Shown here piece after piece: positions 54,346 to 64,000 of a stretch of DNA of 64,000 nt. The notes under the pieces are model-generated. The model did no database searches and was not told the DNA's origin. It saw only the letters and a list, made by a program, of their open reading frames with translations. The translations under genes and the position numbers were made by a program. The stretch comes from Coriaria nepalensis. Lineage: Eukaryota > Streptophyta > Magnoliopsida > Cucurbitales > Coriariaceae. The first letter of the stretch is position 1; every line of letters begins with the position of its first letter. The stretch is taken from positions 6,954,001-7,018,000 of the forward strand of contig CP114500.1 of NCBI GenBank assembly GCA_027186245.1, read 5' to 3'.

Positions 54346-55225
54346 TAATTTTATATTTATGATTTTCTTTTTTAATTTCAAAAGGGTAAAAAACAAAAAA
54401 TACAGGGATAAAAGGTATCGAGAGATAAGTAACTTTTAAAATAATTAAAAAAAAATTTATTATATTATTATTAAGGTATATTCTCTAAAAATACGTTGGT
54501 ATCTTAATCTAAAGTAAGTTACCCAAAATTATAAAAATCTTAATTTTATTCTAAGCTAAAAAATGCTTAGATCTATGATGAACTATCCAAATTTCACGAA
54601 ATGCATGAATACTGTACAAATCCGACACCTTGCAATCCAATCCTTTGCTTCGTTATTTTAATATTTTTGTTTGGCCTTTTATGGTTGGTCTGCACGCAAT
54701 CTAGTTTTGAGTTTTTCAGTCTCTGTCCCCAATTCATGCCAAAATTTTGGTCAAACGCACCACTAGCTCTTATCCACGCGCGCCCGTATATTGCCAACCC
54801 AACTCAACTAATAAGCCCAAGTTGCAGAATTTGTAAGTTATCCCATGATTTTATTTATAGTAAGAAGAGCATGGTTTGTTGGACAGATAGGCACAGTGAG
54901 TCAGCCACTTTAGCGGAATCCAAACACCGACTTTTCTTTTATGGGGTCGTAAATTGAACCCTATGCGCACCCACCACCGGTTCAGACCAAGACTATTATC
55001 TTGGCATTGTCGGCTTCGACTAGTCTGATATCGTTCGATTCAACCACGTGCTCAAATGTCCAACACGGAATACGACATGACATGACATGTATTGAAGATT
55101 CTTAATGTCAAGATAATTTGAATTTCTAGGAAAATAATAATTTTAGATTTTACTTTATTTATTTATTTATTTTTTCAGTTCGTGAATACAAACTACATAT
55201 ACCCTTGTGAATACAAGGTTTCTTG

Positions 55226-55275
55226 TTACAAACAACACTTTCACTTTACAAACAACACTTTCACTTTACAAACAA
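55226..55275. repeat. 20-bp minisatellite, about 2.5 copies
   Basis: TTACAAACAACACTTTCACT starts at 55226 and 55246, with a partial third copy at 55266. Confidence 0.85.
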
Positions 55276-55452
55276 TACATCTTTTGTTTTCATTTAGATT
55301 CAAAGTGTTTCTTTTCTATAATCTACATAGCTTCGCCTTCCCCCCCCTCCCCTTTTCTAATATACCAATGAATAATGAATATCTACCTCCAAATTTGTTC
55401 TCCCCTAAAGAATAACATCCTTAAAATGACCAAGTTCAATGTGTACTGATGA

Positions 55453-58356
55453 TCATATACCACAAGCTTTCAACAGTATCAATCTCGCAGGCAGCAACAG
55501 CACAACAAACAAATGCATGTGCTGAGAAGCAACAAGCCGGCTAAACCGTTTAACCGTCTCTCTCCCGGAATGCACTACTCCTGAGAAATCAAATCGGTGT
55601 TCACCAGCAAGATTAATCGAAACCAAACCCCTTTCCAAAATGATCCCAGGATTAACAACCCCATGTGGGCCAACAAGCGGCCACCAAACCTTCCTACGGT
55701 GCTCTCTCTTGGCCTTCCTTATCCGGTTCAGCTCTTGTCTAATCACCCCACGCACCGATTTCAAGTAAGAGTTCATATCATGGTCTCTTTGGATCATCCC
55801 ATCTGAGCCATAAGCAGACCGGTCGCTTAACATTTCAAGTGGGTGTGGTGAGTTCAGGAAAACCATCCTTGCGGCTCGGAGTTGCTTCTCTACATCGTTC
55901 GAGTCAGATAATGGACATGTTAAAAGATATAGACCACTACCTGATGGAAGAAGTTCATGGTGAGGAGAGAATTTCTCATCCGGCTGAAGAATTAAGAGTT
56001 CACCCATCGGAGCATATAATAGCTTCTGCAATTAATTACAATCGTTATTATATACTTTAACGACATACAAATTTCAAAGTCTATATCAAGCGCCCATTTA
56101 CTTTGTCATTCGTAATTGCAGCTTTAGTTTAAAATTCAGTTAAGGTCAAAAATCCAATTTAGCCTCCGAATAAATCAGTCAGCTTCAATGGCTCATCTGA
56201 ATGAAAATTTAGTTTAGTTTACCAGACAAAATCAATACACAATTTTTTTGAAATGCTAATCTCTGAGAAGAATGCACCCTAAACCACAAATTTTCATGTA
56301 AAACCCCAAACTAAATTGTCTGCAAAGAGTAGGGAAATTCTTATTCACCTGGTTATTCAAACATGGATGGTTCCGAAAGTTTCCATTTATTGCCTTGAGG
56401 AGTTTTGCAACATGATCAGGATACTTGCAAGAGAAGGCTCGAGGCACAATGTCCCTATGCATGATAACTGACTGGACGTGGCTCCGAGGCAACCCAAGTT
56501 TCTGAAGCAGAAGGTCGCCTCCACACATAATAGAGGGTGCACCAAAAGTTACAACGGGGAGTAAGGAAGAAGCCGGAACTTCACCCCGGATCAATAACAT
56601 GAGATTTACAAGTAGTGCCAAGCTACCCCCAAGAGAGTGCCCAGTGAACCGAAACATTGCTCGGGCCCCATGTGATTCTAAATGTGAACGAATTTCAGGC
56701 AGCATCTGTTCGTAGATCCCTTTTGCTGCCTCATAAATTCCTCTATGCACAATAACATCAAATCCCTAAACCAAAAAAATATATATAACACAAAATTTTA
56801 TAAGAAAATTAATAGGAAATTTACCAAGATTTTTTCAAAGATTGTTTTTCTACCTCGAATTGAGTCGGCTCGAACAGTAGATTTGCTTGCCAGGATGCGA
56901 GAGACTCAGACCCCTGTTTAAAAAAAAACAAAAAGGAAATAAAATAAATAATGCATCATAACTAGATTATTCATTTTCTTTCTTTAAAGTGATTATATGA
57001 TTTTGATTTTTTACCTGAATAGCGAAGAATCTGGTACTGCCCTGATCATTATCACAGACAAACCATTCACAAGGAGAAGATTTTATCGAGTTCAAATTAT
57101 CCGCTACAGCCTGCTTCACTTCCTCCTTGGCAGCAATGACAGCTGTCACCGAATCAGTGGTCACCATCAAAGAAGTCATCTCGGAGTTCATCATATCCAC
57201 ATTCTGGTCATTTGCCCGGCTTGATTCGCCTAAGGAGTCATCACTATCGGGTTTTGCTTTGGATGGTTTGAAAGGAAGCATGCTTTTTGTTTGAGAAAAC
57301 AAGTAGGAAGCAGAAGACGCAGCAATCTCGTATGCAGCAGATGCACTTATTTGGTGCTCTATGTTATTACGTTTCTTGACATTCTCTTCCTTTTTCGGCT
57401 CTGTAAATTCAGAGGCCGAGACCAATTCCTTCTTCTCAATCGAAGAGGTTATGAATCTTAGGCCGTAGTATCTCAATAGATTTCCAGGCTGCAATAATTA
57501 GAAATCAAAATGTTGTATATGATCATAGCAAGCAGCCATTGAATCTAAAAATGGTCTTTTTCAGAACAAAGTGGTTAAAAAAGATTCCTCCGCCCCCCCC
57601 CCCCCCCCCCAAGATCTACTATTGATGTAATCGAAATGCCTGATTTTCAAATGAATCCTATTAAATCGGAAGAGGGAAGATCAATCAGAAAAATTTCTGC
57701 GGTACCTTAATTTTAGGAATGCAATAGGCCAGATTGCCTAAATACGACATTTGAGCGTACAATCTTGCGTCCGTTAATGTCACTCTTCGAAGCAGTTTTG
57801 AAAACGATTCTCTGTCGAATTCAATCTCTTCTTCTTCTTCACCATCGTCAAGAATTTTGCAAGCATCGCACTCTTCCTCCTCTGCCTCCGCTTCTGCCTC
57901 CTTCTCTTCCTCCTCCACGGCGTCGCCGCCGTTCCACAAGGGCCTCGCGTTCAGAATATTCAATACCCAGTTTCCGCTTTTCTCCTCCGCCGACCCCACC
58001 AATGCTCTGTCTTCCCCTTCTTCCTCCTCTGCACCAACACCTTTGCCGGCTTCCTCTTTACTTTCCACCAAAACAGCTTCGTCCAGAGCCATCCCATTGC
58101 ACCTTCCTCCACCTGGCCAGAGAGATCTCAAAGGATACCTAAACGAAAACCTCGGCAACGCAGAGGACGAAGACGTTTTCTGTTGCGGCAATGATGTCTC
58201 GACCGTAGACGAAGCCGCAGAAGAAGAAGAACACGAACACCTCCCCACCACCGCACTCACGTGAGACGAATTCGAACGGACCTCTAACAAAGAACCGTTC
58301 ACAGAGATCGACGGAGATATGCCATGGATCCCCGCTTTCAAACACAAACCATCCAT
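55453..58356 (-). CDS. PLIP-type plastid class 3 lipase, apparent frameshift
   Basis: Five minus-strand exons in transcription order: 58356-57706, 57488-57015, 56913-56854, 56766-56349, 56025-55453. The protein is about 724 aa if one extra base is ignored. The N-terminus is Ser-rich with few acids, like a chloroplast transit peptide. An acidic Glu-rich region (about 110-180) and [19 protein letters not shown] precede the alpha/beta-hydrolase core. Catalytic candidates are Ser in GHSLGGS, Asp in [10 protein letters not shown] and His in [13 protein letters not shown] lipases release polyunsaturated acyl chains from plastid phospholipid or galactolipid, linked in Arabidopsis to seed oil and jasmonate. 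At the exon 3/4 junction the phases do not match: four T (56760-56763, minus strand) give a stop where three would continue [11 protein letters not shown]. Either there is an error, a real mutation, or use of a donor at 56824 with a 58-bp intron. Confidence 0.88.
57593..57610. repeat. 18-bp poly-C (poly-G in sense) in PLIP intron 1
   Basis: Eighteen consecutive C on the plus strand, so a G run in the PLIP transcript, inside the intron 57489-57705. G runs of this length could form a quadruplex-like structure or reflect assembly uncertainty. Confidence 0.8.
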
Positions 58357-60310
58357 TCTCCTTCTTAATACTTGTTCTTTTCTTCTTCCTCTGATTTTAA
58401 TTAAAATCTTCTGTTTCGTTGAAATTGAATCCTATAAATACGAGAAATTTGACACAATCTTGAAATTTTGAGTGGTCTTGTTCTACTCCGTTGCAGAGAG
58501 GGAGAGAGGGAGAGAAGAAAAAGGTCGTGCCTTTCTCAGCTTTTGAAACGAAACAGAGAGACGGGTGACCAACCTCTATTCATTAGCTTTAAACGACAAT
58601 ACATTTGATTTCTGCCCCTCACGTACCCACCTCCGCTTTCCCATGTGCAATTTGTTTTCTAAATATATTTACGTTTCTGCCATTTGTTGGGTTGTAGAAG
58701 GAGCTTGAGTTTCGTACGAAAGCGCGTGGTGGATGGACCACCACGCACGCTTCTCTCAAAAGTTTCTGGATCTCTCTTGGTTTTGCCATGTCAGCATCTA
58801 TTGATCAACGACACAGTGCAATGACGTGTCCTAGCCGGTCTCTCTATCTCACGCTTTTTATATGTCTGTCTTGGCTGGGGCTGACTTTCCTGCGAGTGAC
58901 GAACCGACGTGTACTCGCGTTTAAGTCAATAGTTATCTGTCCCTCTTTTAAGGGCAAAATAAAACATAATTGTAGTTTTAAAAAATAAATTATTCATACA
59001 TTAAAATTTTAAAAATTATAGTTGAATTTTGATAAATAAATAATTTTAATAGATAATAGTTTTTTTATATCTCAATTAAAGAATTATTTATTAAGTTTTA
59101 TTAATAATTTATTAAATTAATAAAAAATTTAATTCCAATAATATAAATTTATTCGATATAAATATTAAGAATTCATTTTTGTCAATTATATATATATATA
59201 TATATATATATAATCTAAATCTAGTTTGAAAATAAATTTAATTAAAAAGAAGAATTTATAAAACAAATCAAAATTTCTGATAAGCATGTTATATCATATC
59301 CTGATTAAGCTTGTCTTATCAATAATTTTTTAATAAAAATTAAAATTCTCTTAAATTTTTAGTTTTAAAAAACTTTTCAATGTAATTTAATTATTTAAAA
59401 TTTTTGTGGTGAATTCTTATTTAAATTTTCATTTGGAGGCAGATTCAAAATTATATTTTGGCCCACTTTTAATTACAAGGCAAGATATGCCAACGTGGCG
59501 TTGTCGTGGGCTACATCATAGATCCACTACTATTTTGGGCCCCATGGCCCACTTTTCCAGAATATTATTAAGAATTAATTTTTTTATTTTATTGGTGGAT
59601 GGATACCTGCATTCCAATTGAAGAGTGAACAGAGTTGGTAAGGAGTTAGGAACTTATTAGATATGGGATTGGGATCCACGGAATTGATGGTCGGTACAAA
59701 ACAGGTACCCTTCAAACCGTTATTGAATACAAAAAATTAATTGTATAAATAAATACAAAATTAATATATGGTATTCACTTGCATGACACTTTCTCATCTA
59801 AAATTGAACTGTCTATATCGTTTTGGTGCATAGGAGACCCCAAAAAGGCTCAAAATGCCATTCAACTTGGGCTTTATCTTAAAAATAGGTTTATAGCCCG
59901 ACAAGGTATTATGGGCCGTAATCAGATTCTGAAAAGGCCAGCCCAGTATGAAGAACCCATGAAACTGCATCTTACAATAATTAGTTTAAATTACTTAATC
60001 CCAATTTGCTTATAATCCCTGTCCTTACCTCCCTCCCTCTCTGCAACTATCTTCTTTCCTGAAGCTGACAATATTGGAATCGGAGATTCCTCGGCGATTC
60101 TCTCCGAAAATAGAGGTTAGTTGTAGGGACGAGGAAATTATGCTGAAAATTTCCTTGGATGTTATTTTGTTTTCCTTTCAATTTTCCTGTTCTAATTCTT
60201 CAGTATTCATGATTTCTTTCATCTTTCAGTAAAGAAAAAAGTTACAAGTATATAGGTTCTTTGATTTAATTGAAAATGGCGTATTTGAGGTAGGAAATTG
60301 AGTGAAGAAG
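58357..60310. other. Divergent region between PLIP and TAF13
   Basis: No gene seen. The PLIP leader side (58357-58560) is CT/GA rich. A TA repeat lies at 59187-59212 within very AT-rich DNA (58960-59410). The TAF13 side from 60000 has CCTCCCTCCCTCTCT and likely holds a leader intron or 5' UTR before the ATG at 60311. Confidence 0.6.
59187..59212. repeat. TA microsatellite
   Basis: About 13 TA units in the PLIP-TAF13 spacer. Confidence 0.85.
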
Positions 60311-60437
60311 ATGAACAACGCGTCAGCCGGACCCTCCTCAAAACCAAGAGCTGGATCATCACAGCCATCGGAAAGTTCGTTTAAGCGCAAAAGAGGAGTA
60401 TTTCAGAAAGAGCGTAAGTTGGTTAATTAGGGTTTAA

Positions 60438-60470
<33 letters not shown>

Positions 60471-61534
60471 TAACTTTTTTTCCTCACAAATTGCAGTGCA
60501 ACACATGATGTATGGTTTTGGAGATGATCCCAATGTAAGTTGCATCTTCTGTTTTTAATGAAGTATTTTGTAGTTCTTGGATTCTTTAGAGGGGGAAGAA
60601 GAACATTACTATTACTTTGAATAAGGTTAATTATGTTTGAATCTTGTATTAGAAAGCGACGCGAGATGGGTAAAAGTAATAATCTAGCTCTTTCTTTCAA
60701 TTAACTCTTAGCAATTTTTTGTATGACGTTCCAGATTGTATCACTAAGTTAAATATTGCTTGCTAGCGGACAACATATCTTCTCACCTTGCACCCGTTAA
60801 AAACGGACTAGAAGATTTTCTCTACATTGTTTAGTTTTTTTGATGTCTCCTAAAGTATGGAGTTGTTCTTAGTTCTGGAAAGAAAACATAAGGTTGCTGT
60901 GCTATTTTTATTTAGTACAGAGAAATACAAAGCTTAAACTTTCTGATTCACCATTTCTAGTTAGTCCGGAACCCATGATAGATAAGAGTCAACATTGAAT
61001 ACTGCATCTTGCTTTTCAGTACTTGTTCCTATGTAATAACTAGTGAAATTTTTGATGCGCATTATCAGCCCCTACCAGAGAGTATTGCACTTATGGAGGA
61101 CATTGTTGTAGAGTACATCACTGAATTGGTAAGGAAGTTTAGACAAATTTTCAGGAGCTCAGCCCTTCCTGAAACAGTATGATAATGTATTATGTCTGAA
61201 GAGTACATGCCCCCCCCCCCCCCCCCCCCCCCGGCAGGTTCATAAAGCCCAAGATATTGGATCGAAAAGGGGAAAGCTATCTGTTGAGGACTTTTTGTAC
61301 TTAATGCGCAAGGTAACTTATTGCATTAGCATTATTTATTTATTTATTTTCCTCTCTAGCTTCGTTGGATTTAGTCGTTTCTTTGTAAAAAAATTGTAGG
61401 ACTTACCTAAACTTAACCGTTGTTCGGAACTGCTGTCAATGAATGAGGAGCTAAAACAAGCAAGGAGGGCTTTTGAGACAGATGAAGAGAAGCTGAGGAA
61501 GGCTTTTGAAGAGGATAAGATGGAACAGCAGTAG
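60311..61534 (+). CDS. TAF13: TAF13, TFIID subunit with histone fold
   Basis: Five exons (60311-60413, 60497-60534, 61069-61128, 61238-61312, 61400-61534) encode about 136 aa, slightly longer than the roughly 126 aa I recall for Arabidopsis. The N-terminal 34 residues are Ser-rich and disordered (SSKPRAGSSQPSESSFKRKR). The histone fold follows: MMYGFGDDPNPLPESIALME (alpha 1), DIVVEYITELVHKAQDIG (alpha 2), KLSVEDFLYLMRKD (alpha 3). A charged helix ends at EEDKMEQQ. In TFIID the protein pairs with TAF11 and contacts TBP; in plants it is reported to interact with PRC2 components in seed development. The intron 3 acceptor is preceded by a 23-C run. Confidence 0.94.
61210..61232 (+). repeat. 23-bp poly-C directly before TAF13 exon 4 acceptor
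   Basis: Twenty-three consecutive C are followed by GGCAG and then exon 4 at 61238. It occupies the place of the polypyrimidine tract, which in plants is normally U-rich. Confidence 0.85.
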
Positions 61535-63137
61535 TTTTTTTCTTGAGCTTAAAGCTCTCAGGTAGAAGGAGTCACCGATTTAATACAGGTGACAAATTGT
61601 GTGTTTCGCATTGTCTCGGATCTTTTCGAGGCACCATGAAGCCAAGTCTGATAAGATTAGTTCACAGATGTTTTCTTGGATGTACCTTGTCATTTATATT
61701 AAGCCATGTCATTTAATTGGTTTCTTATTTTTTATTTCCTTTTGTTTTTTTCTCTTCTCTTCTCCCTCACTCACCTACCTATTGAAGATGAGAAGTTTGC
61801 CTATGCGTACACAGAACTCAGAACCTAGAACCCAACGCTGGCGAAGAACTCATTTCTTCTCAAAGTTCTTTGATTCTTTGAAGGCTGTGCTGGGTTCTGG
61901 GCTTTGGGTTCTTCACCGGCCCCTAAGGGAGAGCAGTCACAAAGCCAAGAAGGAGCCATATATTATGGAAGCGTTTCAGAAACAGTCTTAGGCCTGATTA
62001 GAGAAAGAACCTAGAAAATTCTTCTTAACTTTCTACTCAAGAAAGTCTGCTCATGGAGAAGTAGCACTTACAGAGGCTAACTAGGCAAAAGTTGATTTTT
62101 TTCCATAATTATCAACACAAGCTTAGGTGATAAAGAACCTAGTTTATTTCCTAGCTACCGAATTTGCTGTGTATAAATAAGAAAGAACTAGAGTCCAGAA
62201 TTTCATATCAGTAGAAAAAAGAAAGAGAATCCGAATTGTCCTATTTAGAGTATTCCGATCATTCTTATTGCATAATGCAACAAGGCTAATAATGATAAGG
62301 CTTGAATTTTTGTGTTTTGTTTTCTCTTAAGAAAATGTGGCTCTTGATGGCTGGATTGCAAGAACAAAAGGTTACCTCTCCCCTGGGCCTGCAAGGGTCC
62401 AAAAAAGATGAGGGACTAGCAGCAGCTACTCAATCTGGCTTAGAGTCGAAACCGAAACATAAAAAAACCCATAACCCCGCGCGGTCAGCGAACAATCAAA
62501 TAACTACAAGAAGAACTGGATTCTTAGCCAGCGTTGGATTTTGGATTCTTCAATGGTGCCAGGTTTTAGGTCCTGAGTTTTACGTAGATGCCGGGTGACT
62601 TCTAGGAGGTGAGTGATGGAGGAGAGAGAGGAGAGAAGGGAGGGAGTAGAAGTGTACCGTGAGAGGGAGAATGAGGGAGGAAAAATAAAAGTAATTAGGA
62701 TTTAAAATAAAAAATAAAAGACTAATTTAAATATTAATCAACACCAGACACATAAAAAAGAAAAAGAAAAAGAAAAAACCTCTTAGTTCACAATGTATTA
62801 ACATTATTATGAGTATTCATTAATGCCAAAAAGGAAAGGACAAATAAACATAAGAACTACTTCGTCTGGTAAAGAAATACCAAATCCAAGATCATTTACT
62901 TACTATAACTAAAGACTAAAGAGACTAAAAGGGGTGGAAAAGAAAAAGTGCGGTATAAGCTCGGAAAGATCAGGCTGAGGTTTGATGATTTGAAAGTGTA
63001 ACTATAGATAGTGAGATTAACATGTTAACCAAAAACAGAAAATCCTGAGACAGGAAAGAAAAATGGAGAAAAAAGGTAGAGCCTTCTCATTTTTCTTTGT
63101 CGTCTCGCCATGTTAGATTGGGGAGCATCCCTTGCAA
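61535..63137. other. TAF13 3' flank and ERdj3B 3' flank, with inverted motifs
   Basis: No gene seen; the open frames at 61599-61991 and 62302-62598 have no recognisable similarity. The region has GAACC/GGGTTC motifs in both orientations (61811-61912 and 62526-62577), a GA-rich block (62608-62680) and poly-A-rich DNA (62755-62778). Confidence 0.55.
61811..62577. repeat. Imperfect inverted copies of a GAACC...CCAACGCTGGC motif
   Basis: GAACCTAGAACCCAACGC (61821-61838) faces GCTGGGTTCTGGGCTTTGGG (61888-61907) about 50 bases later. A further inverted copy, AGCCAGCGTTGGATTTTGGA, lies at 62526-62545, followed by a CCAGGTTTTAGGTCCTGAG block (62559-62577) resembling the 5' part of the first copy (CTCAGAACCTAGAACC). 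The first two could pair as a hairpin. Confidence 0.6.
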
Positions 63138-63871
63138 TTAACCAAGAACTTCCCTGATCTTTGTCTTCTGATCCTCTGTTAGCGAGTTGGGGAAAAGAAC
63201 TTCAAATGTGACGAAAAGATTCCCCTTCTTCGAGCTAAAATGCAATGGCATCCCTTTGCCTTTGAACTTTCTCACTTCTTTCGGCTTTGTGATTCCCTGA
63301 GTAGTAAACCAAGTTGTATATAAGTTTGAAAGAAAACCTAAAACTTGATAGGGAAATTTTTTTTAGTCTCTACTAAAGTGTTACTACTAATTAGAAATTC
63401 TTGTACTCACCTTTGTGCCAACATCCACCAAATGTTCATCAAGGTGTTTGAGGGACTTCTCAAAGCCAACAAGAGCTTCAACCTGAAATATAGAAAGGTT
63501 CAGAATATTAAACTCAAATGATACAAGCCCAAAAGTGATACAAACATGTCATCCTTCGAAGCTCAAAAGTGAAGCAAGCCAACATGTGATGCTTGAACAT
63601 CTAATAGACCTAGAACATGAGGTATTTGCAAATTTATTGGGTTGACAATTACCAGTGTAATAGTGACAGTGGCATGCAAGTCATTGCCTTCTCTTCTAAA
63701 GCGATCATGTGGTGCTGTGCGGATACGGAACTGCAAAGAAAAGCTAGTTACTTTTGCTATTTCCAGAACACAATTAAGTAGAATTTGCTATATGAAGATA
63801 GGTGAACTAACTTTTAAGTCTCCAGCTTCTCCATCTATTATAGGATCACCATCTTCATAGAAAACCACCTC
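63138..63871 (-). CDS. ERDJ3B: ERdj3B-type J-domain protein, C-terminal exons (partial)
   Basis: The last four exons of a gene that continues past the right edge. In transcription order: 63871-63812, 63730-63653, 63482-63411, 63296-63138, all phase 0, giving 122 residues. Landmarks are VVFYEDGDP, FRIRTAPHDRFRREGNDLHA, LVGFEKSLKHLDEHLVDVG, KFKGKGMPLHF, TFEVLFPNSL and TEDQKTKIREVLG at the end. This is the second half of the DnaJ C-terminal substrate-binding domain. The family member is a soluble ER-lumen co-chaperone of BiP, needed for immune-receptor quality control and heat tolerance in Arabidopsis. The J domain, zinc/Cys region and signal peptide would lie beyond 64000. The 129 bases at the window end read as intron. 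Confidence 0.9.
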
Positions 63872-64000
63872 CTGCAAAATACAAGTTACCCATAATTCTA
63901 GGGATCACAAATGTTTATTGTTTAATGATTCACTATATTAATTTATCATTGACGCCCTACCATAATTTTATGGGCTTTACAAACCTGTATAGAGGTTCAA

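Larger units (their letters stand above)
53115..55452. other. Intergenic region BRCT-PHD relic to PLIP
   Basis: No gene seen. It holds degenerate repeats of GATCGACATCTCATAT-like words (54145-54345), a three-copy 20-bp repeat with TTACAAACAACAC (55226-55275) and a C-rich stretch (55340-55350). The expected upstream exons of the BRCT-PHD gene are not recognisable here. Confidence 0.6.

Noticed and set aside
54601..54957. 118-codon plus-strand frame near the ACATCTCATAT repeats
   Set aside because: No recognisable domain, and a minus-strand frame of similar size overlaps it; chance open frames in intergenic DNA.
57765..58264. Two plus-strand open frames of 125 and 135 codons opposite PLIP exon 1
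   Set aside because: They are Ser/Pro/Leu-rich antisense shadows of the Glu- and Ser-rich PLIP N-terminus.
61599..61991. 130-codon frame downstream of TAF13
   Set aside because: No recognisable similarity, and it contains the inverted GAACC motifs; probably 3' flank or repeat-derived.
62302..62598. 98-codon frame between TAF13 and ERdj3B
   Set aside because: No similarity seen, and it ends within the third copy of the inverted repeat motif.

Overview
This is a stretch of eudicot plant nuclear DNA. It shows intron-rich genes with GT-AG junctions, AT-rich introns and intergenic DNA, many TA, TTA and CT microsatellites, plant-specific gene families (PPR, PADRE/DUF4228, PHT1, CKI1-like, plastid PLIP lipase) and a decayed Ty3/gypsy retroelement. 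I reconstructed exons by hand from reading frame, splice sites and recalled family sequences. Every start, intron and protein length below is a prediction without transcript support.

Layout: VPS51 (267-6286, +); a PHT1 phosphate-transporter pseudogene (6757-8235, +); MCM7 (10210-15266, +) with two E2F-type sites in its promoter; DIM1 18S rRNA dimethylase (15839-17093, +) behind a duplicated telo-box; a broken CKI1-like histidine kinase remnant (17570-18830, -); a mitochondrial-type PPR protein (19546-21471, -); a RING-CH membrane E3 ligase (22413-23863, -) divergent from SAR1 (26435-28553, +); two adjacent PADRE/DUF4228 genes (30297-30782 and 32002-32601, +); a gypsy pol relic (about 33680-35970, -); a GH3 beta-xylosidase/arabinofuranosidase (38422-41911, +); a TPR plus J-like protein (46321-48318, +); a 3'-terminal relic of a BRCT-PHD gene (52453-53114, -); a PLIP-type plastid lipase (55453-58356, -) with an apparent one-base frameshift; TAF13 (60311-61534, +); and the 3' half of an ERdj3B-type J protein running off the right edge (63138-63871, -).

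The genes are unrelated housekeeping or regulatory genes, each with its own promoter; there is no operon-like system. From memory, the order VPS51 / MCM7 / RING-CH / SAR1 / TPR-J / BRCT-PHD resembles Arabidopsis At4g02030-At4g02110. PPR / SAR1 / TPR-J / PLIP / ERdj3B resembles At3g62470-At3g62600, and PLIP / TAF13 resembles At1g02660-At1g02680. The window therefore looks like a less fractionated ancestor-like block of which Arabidopsis keeps complementary parts.

I found no convincing new biological system. The most useful oddities are: the CKI1-like remnant, which lost its phospho-accepting His and duplicated its N-box; an evenly spaced G-box triplet; a TGACG hexamer array in the RING-CH/SAR1 intergenic region; a 76-bp tandem repeat with an internal hairpin; a poly-C run serving as a splice polypyrimidine tract; and three imperfectly inverted copies of one motif downstream of TAF13.
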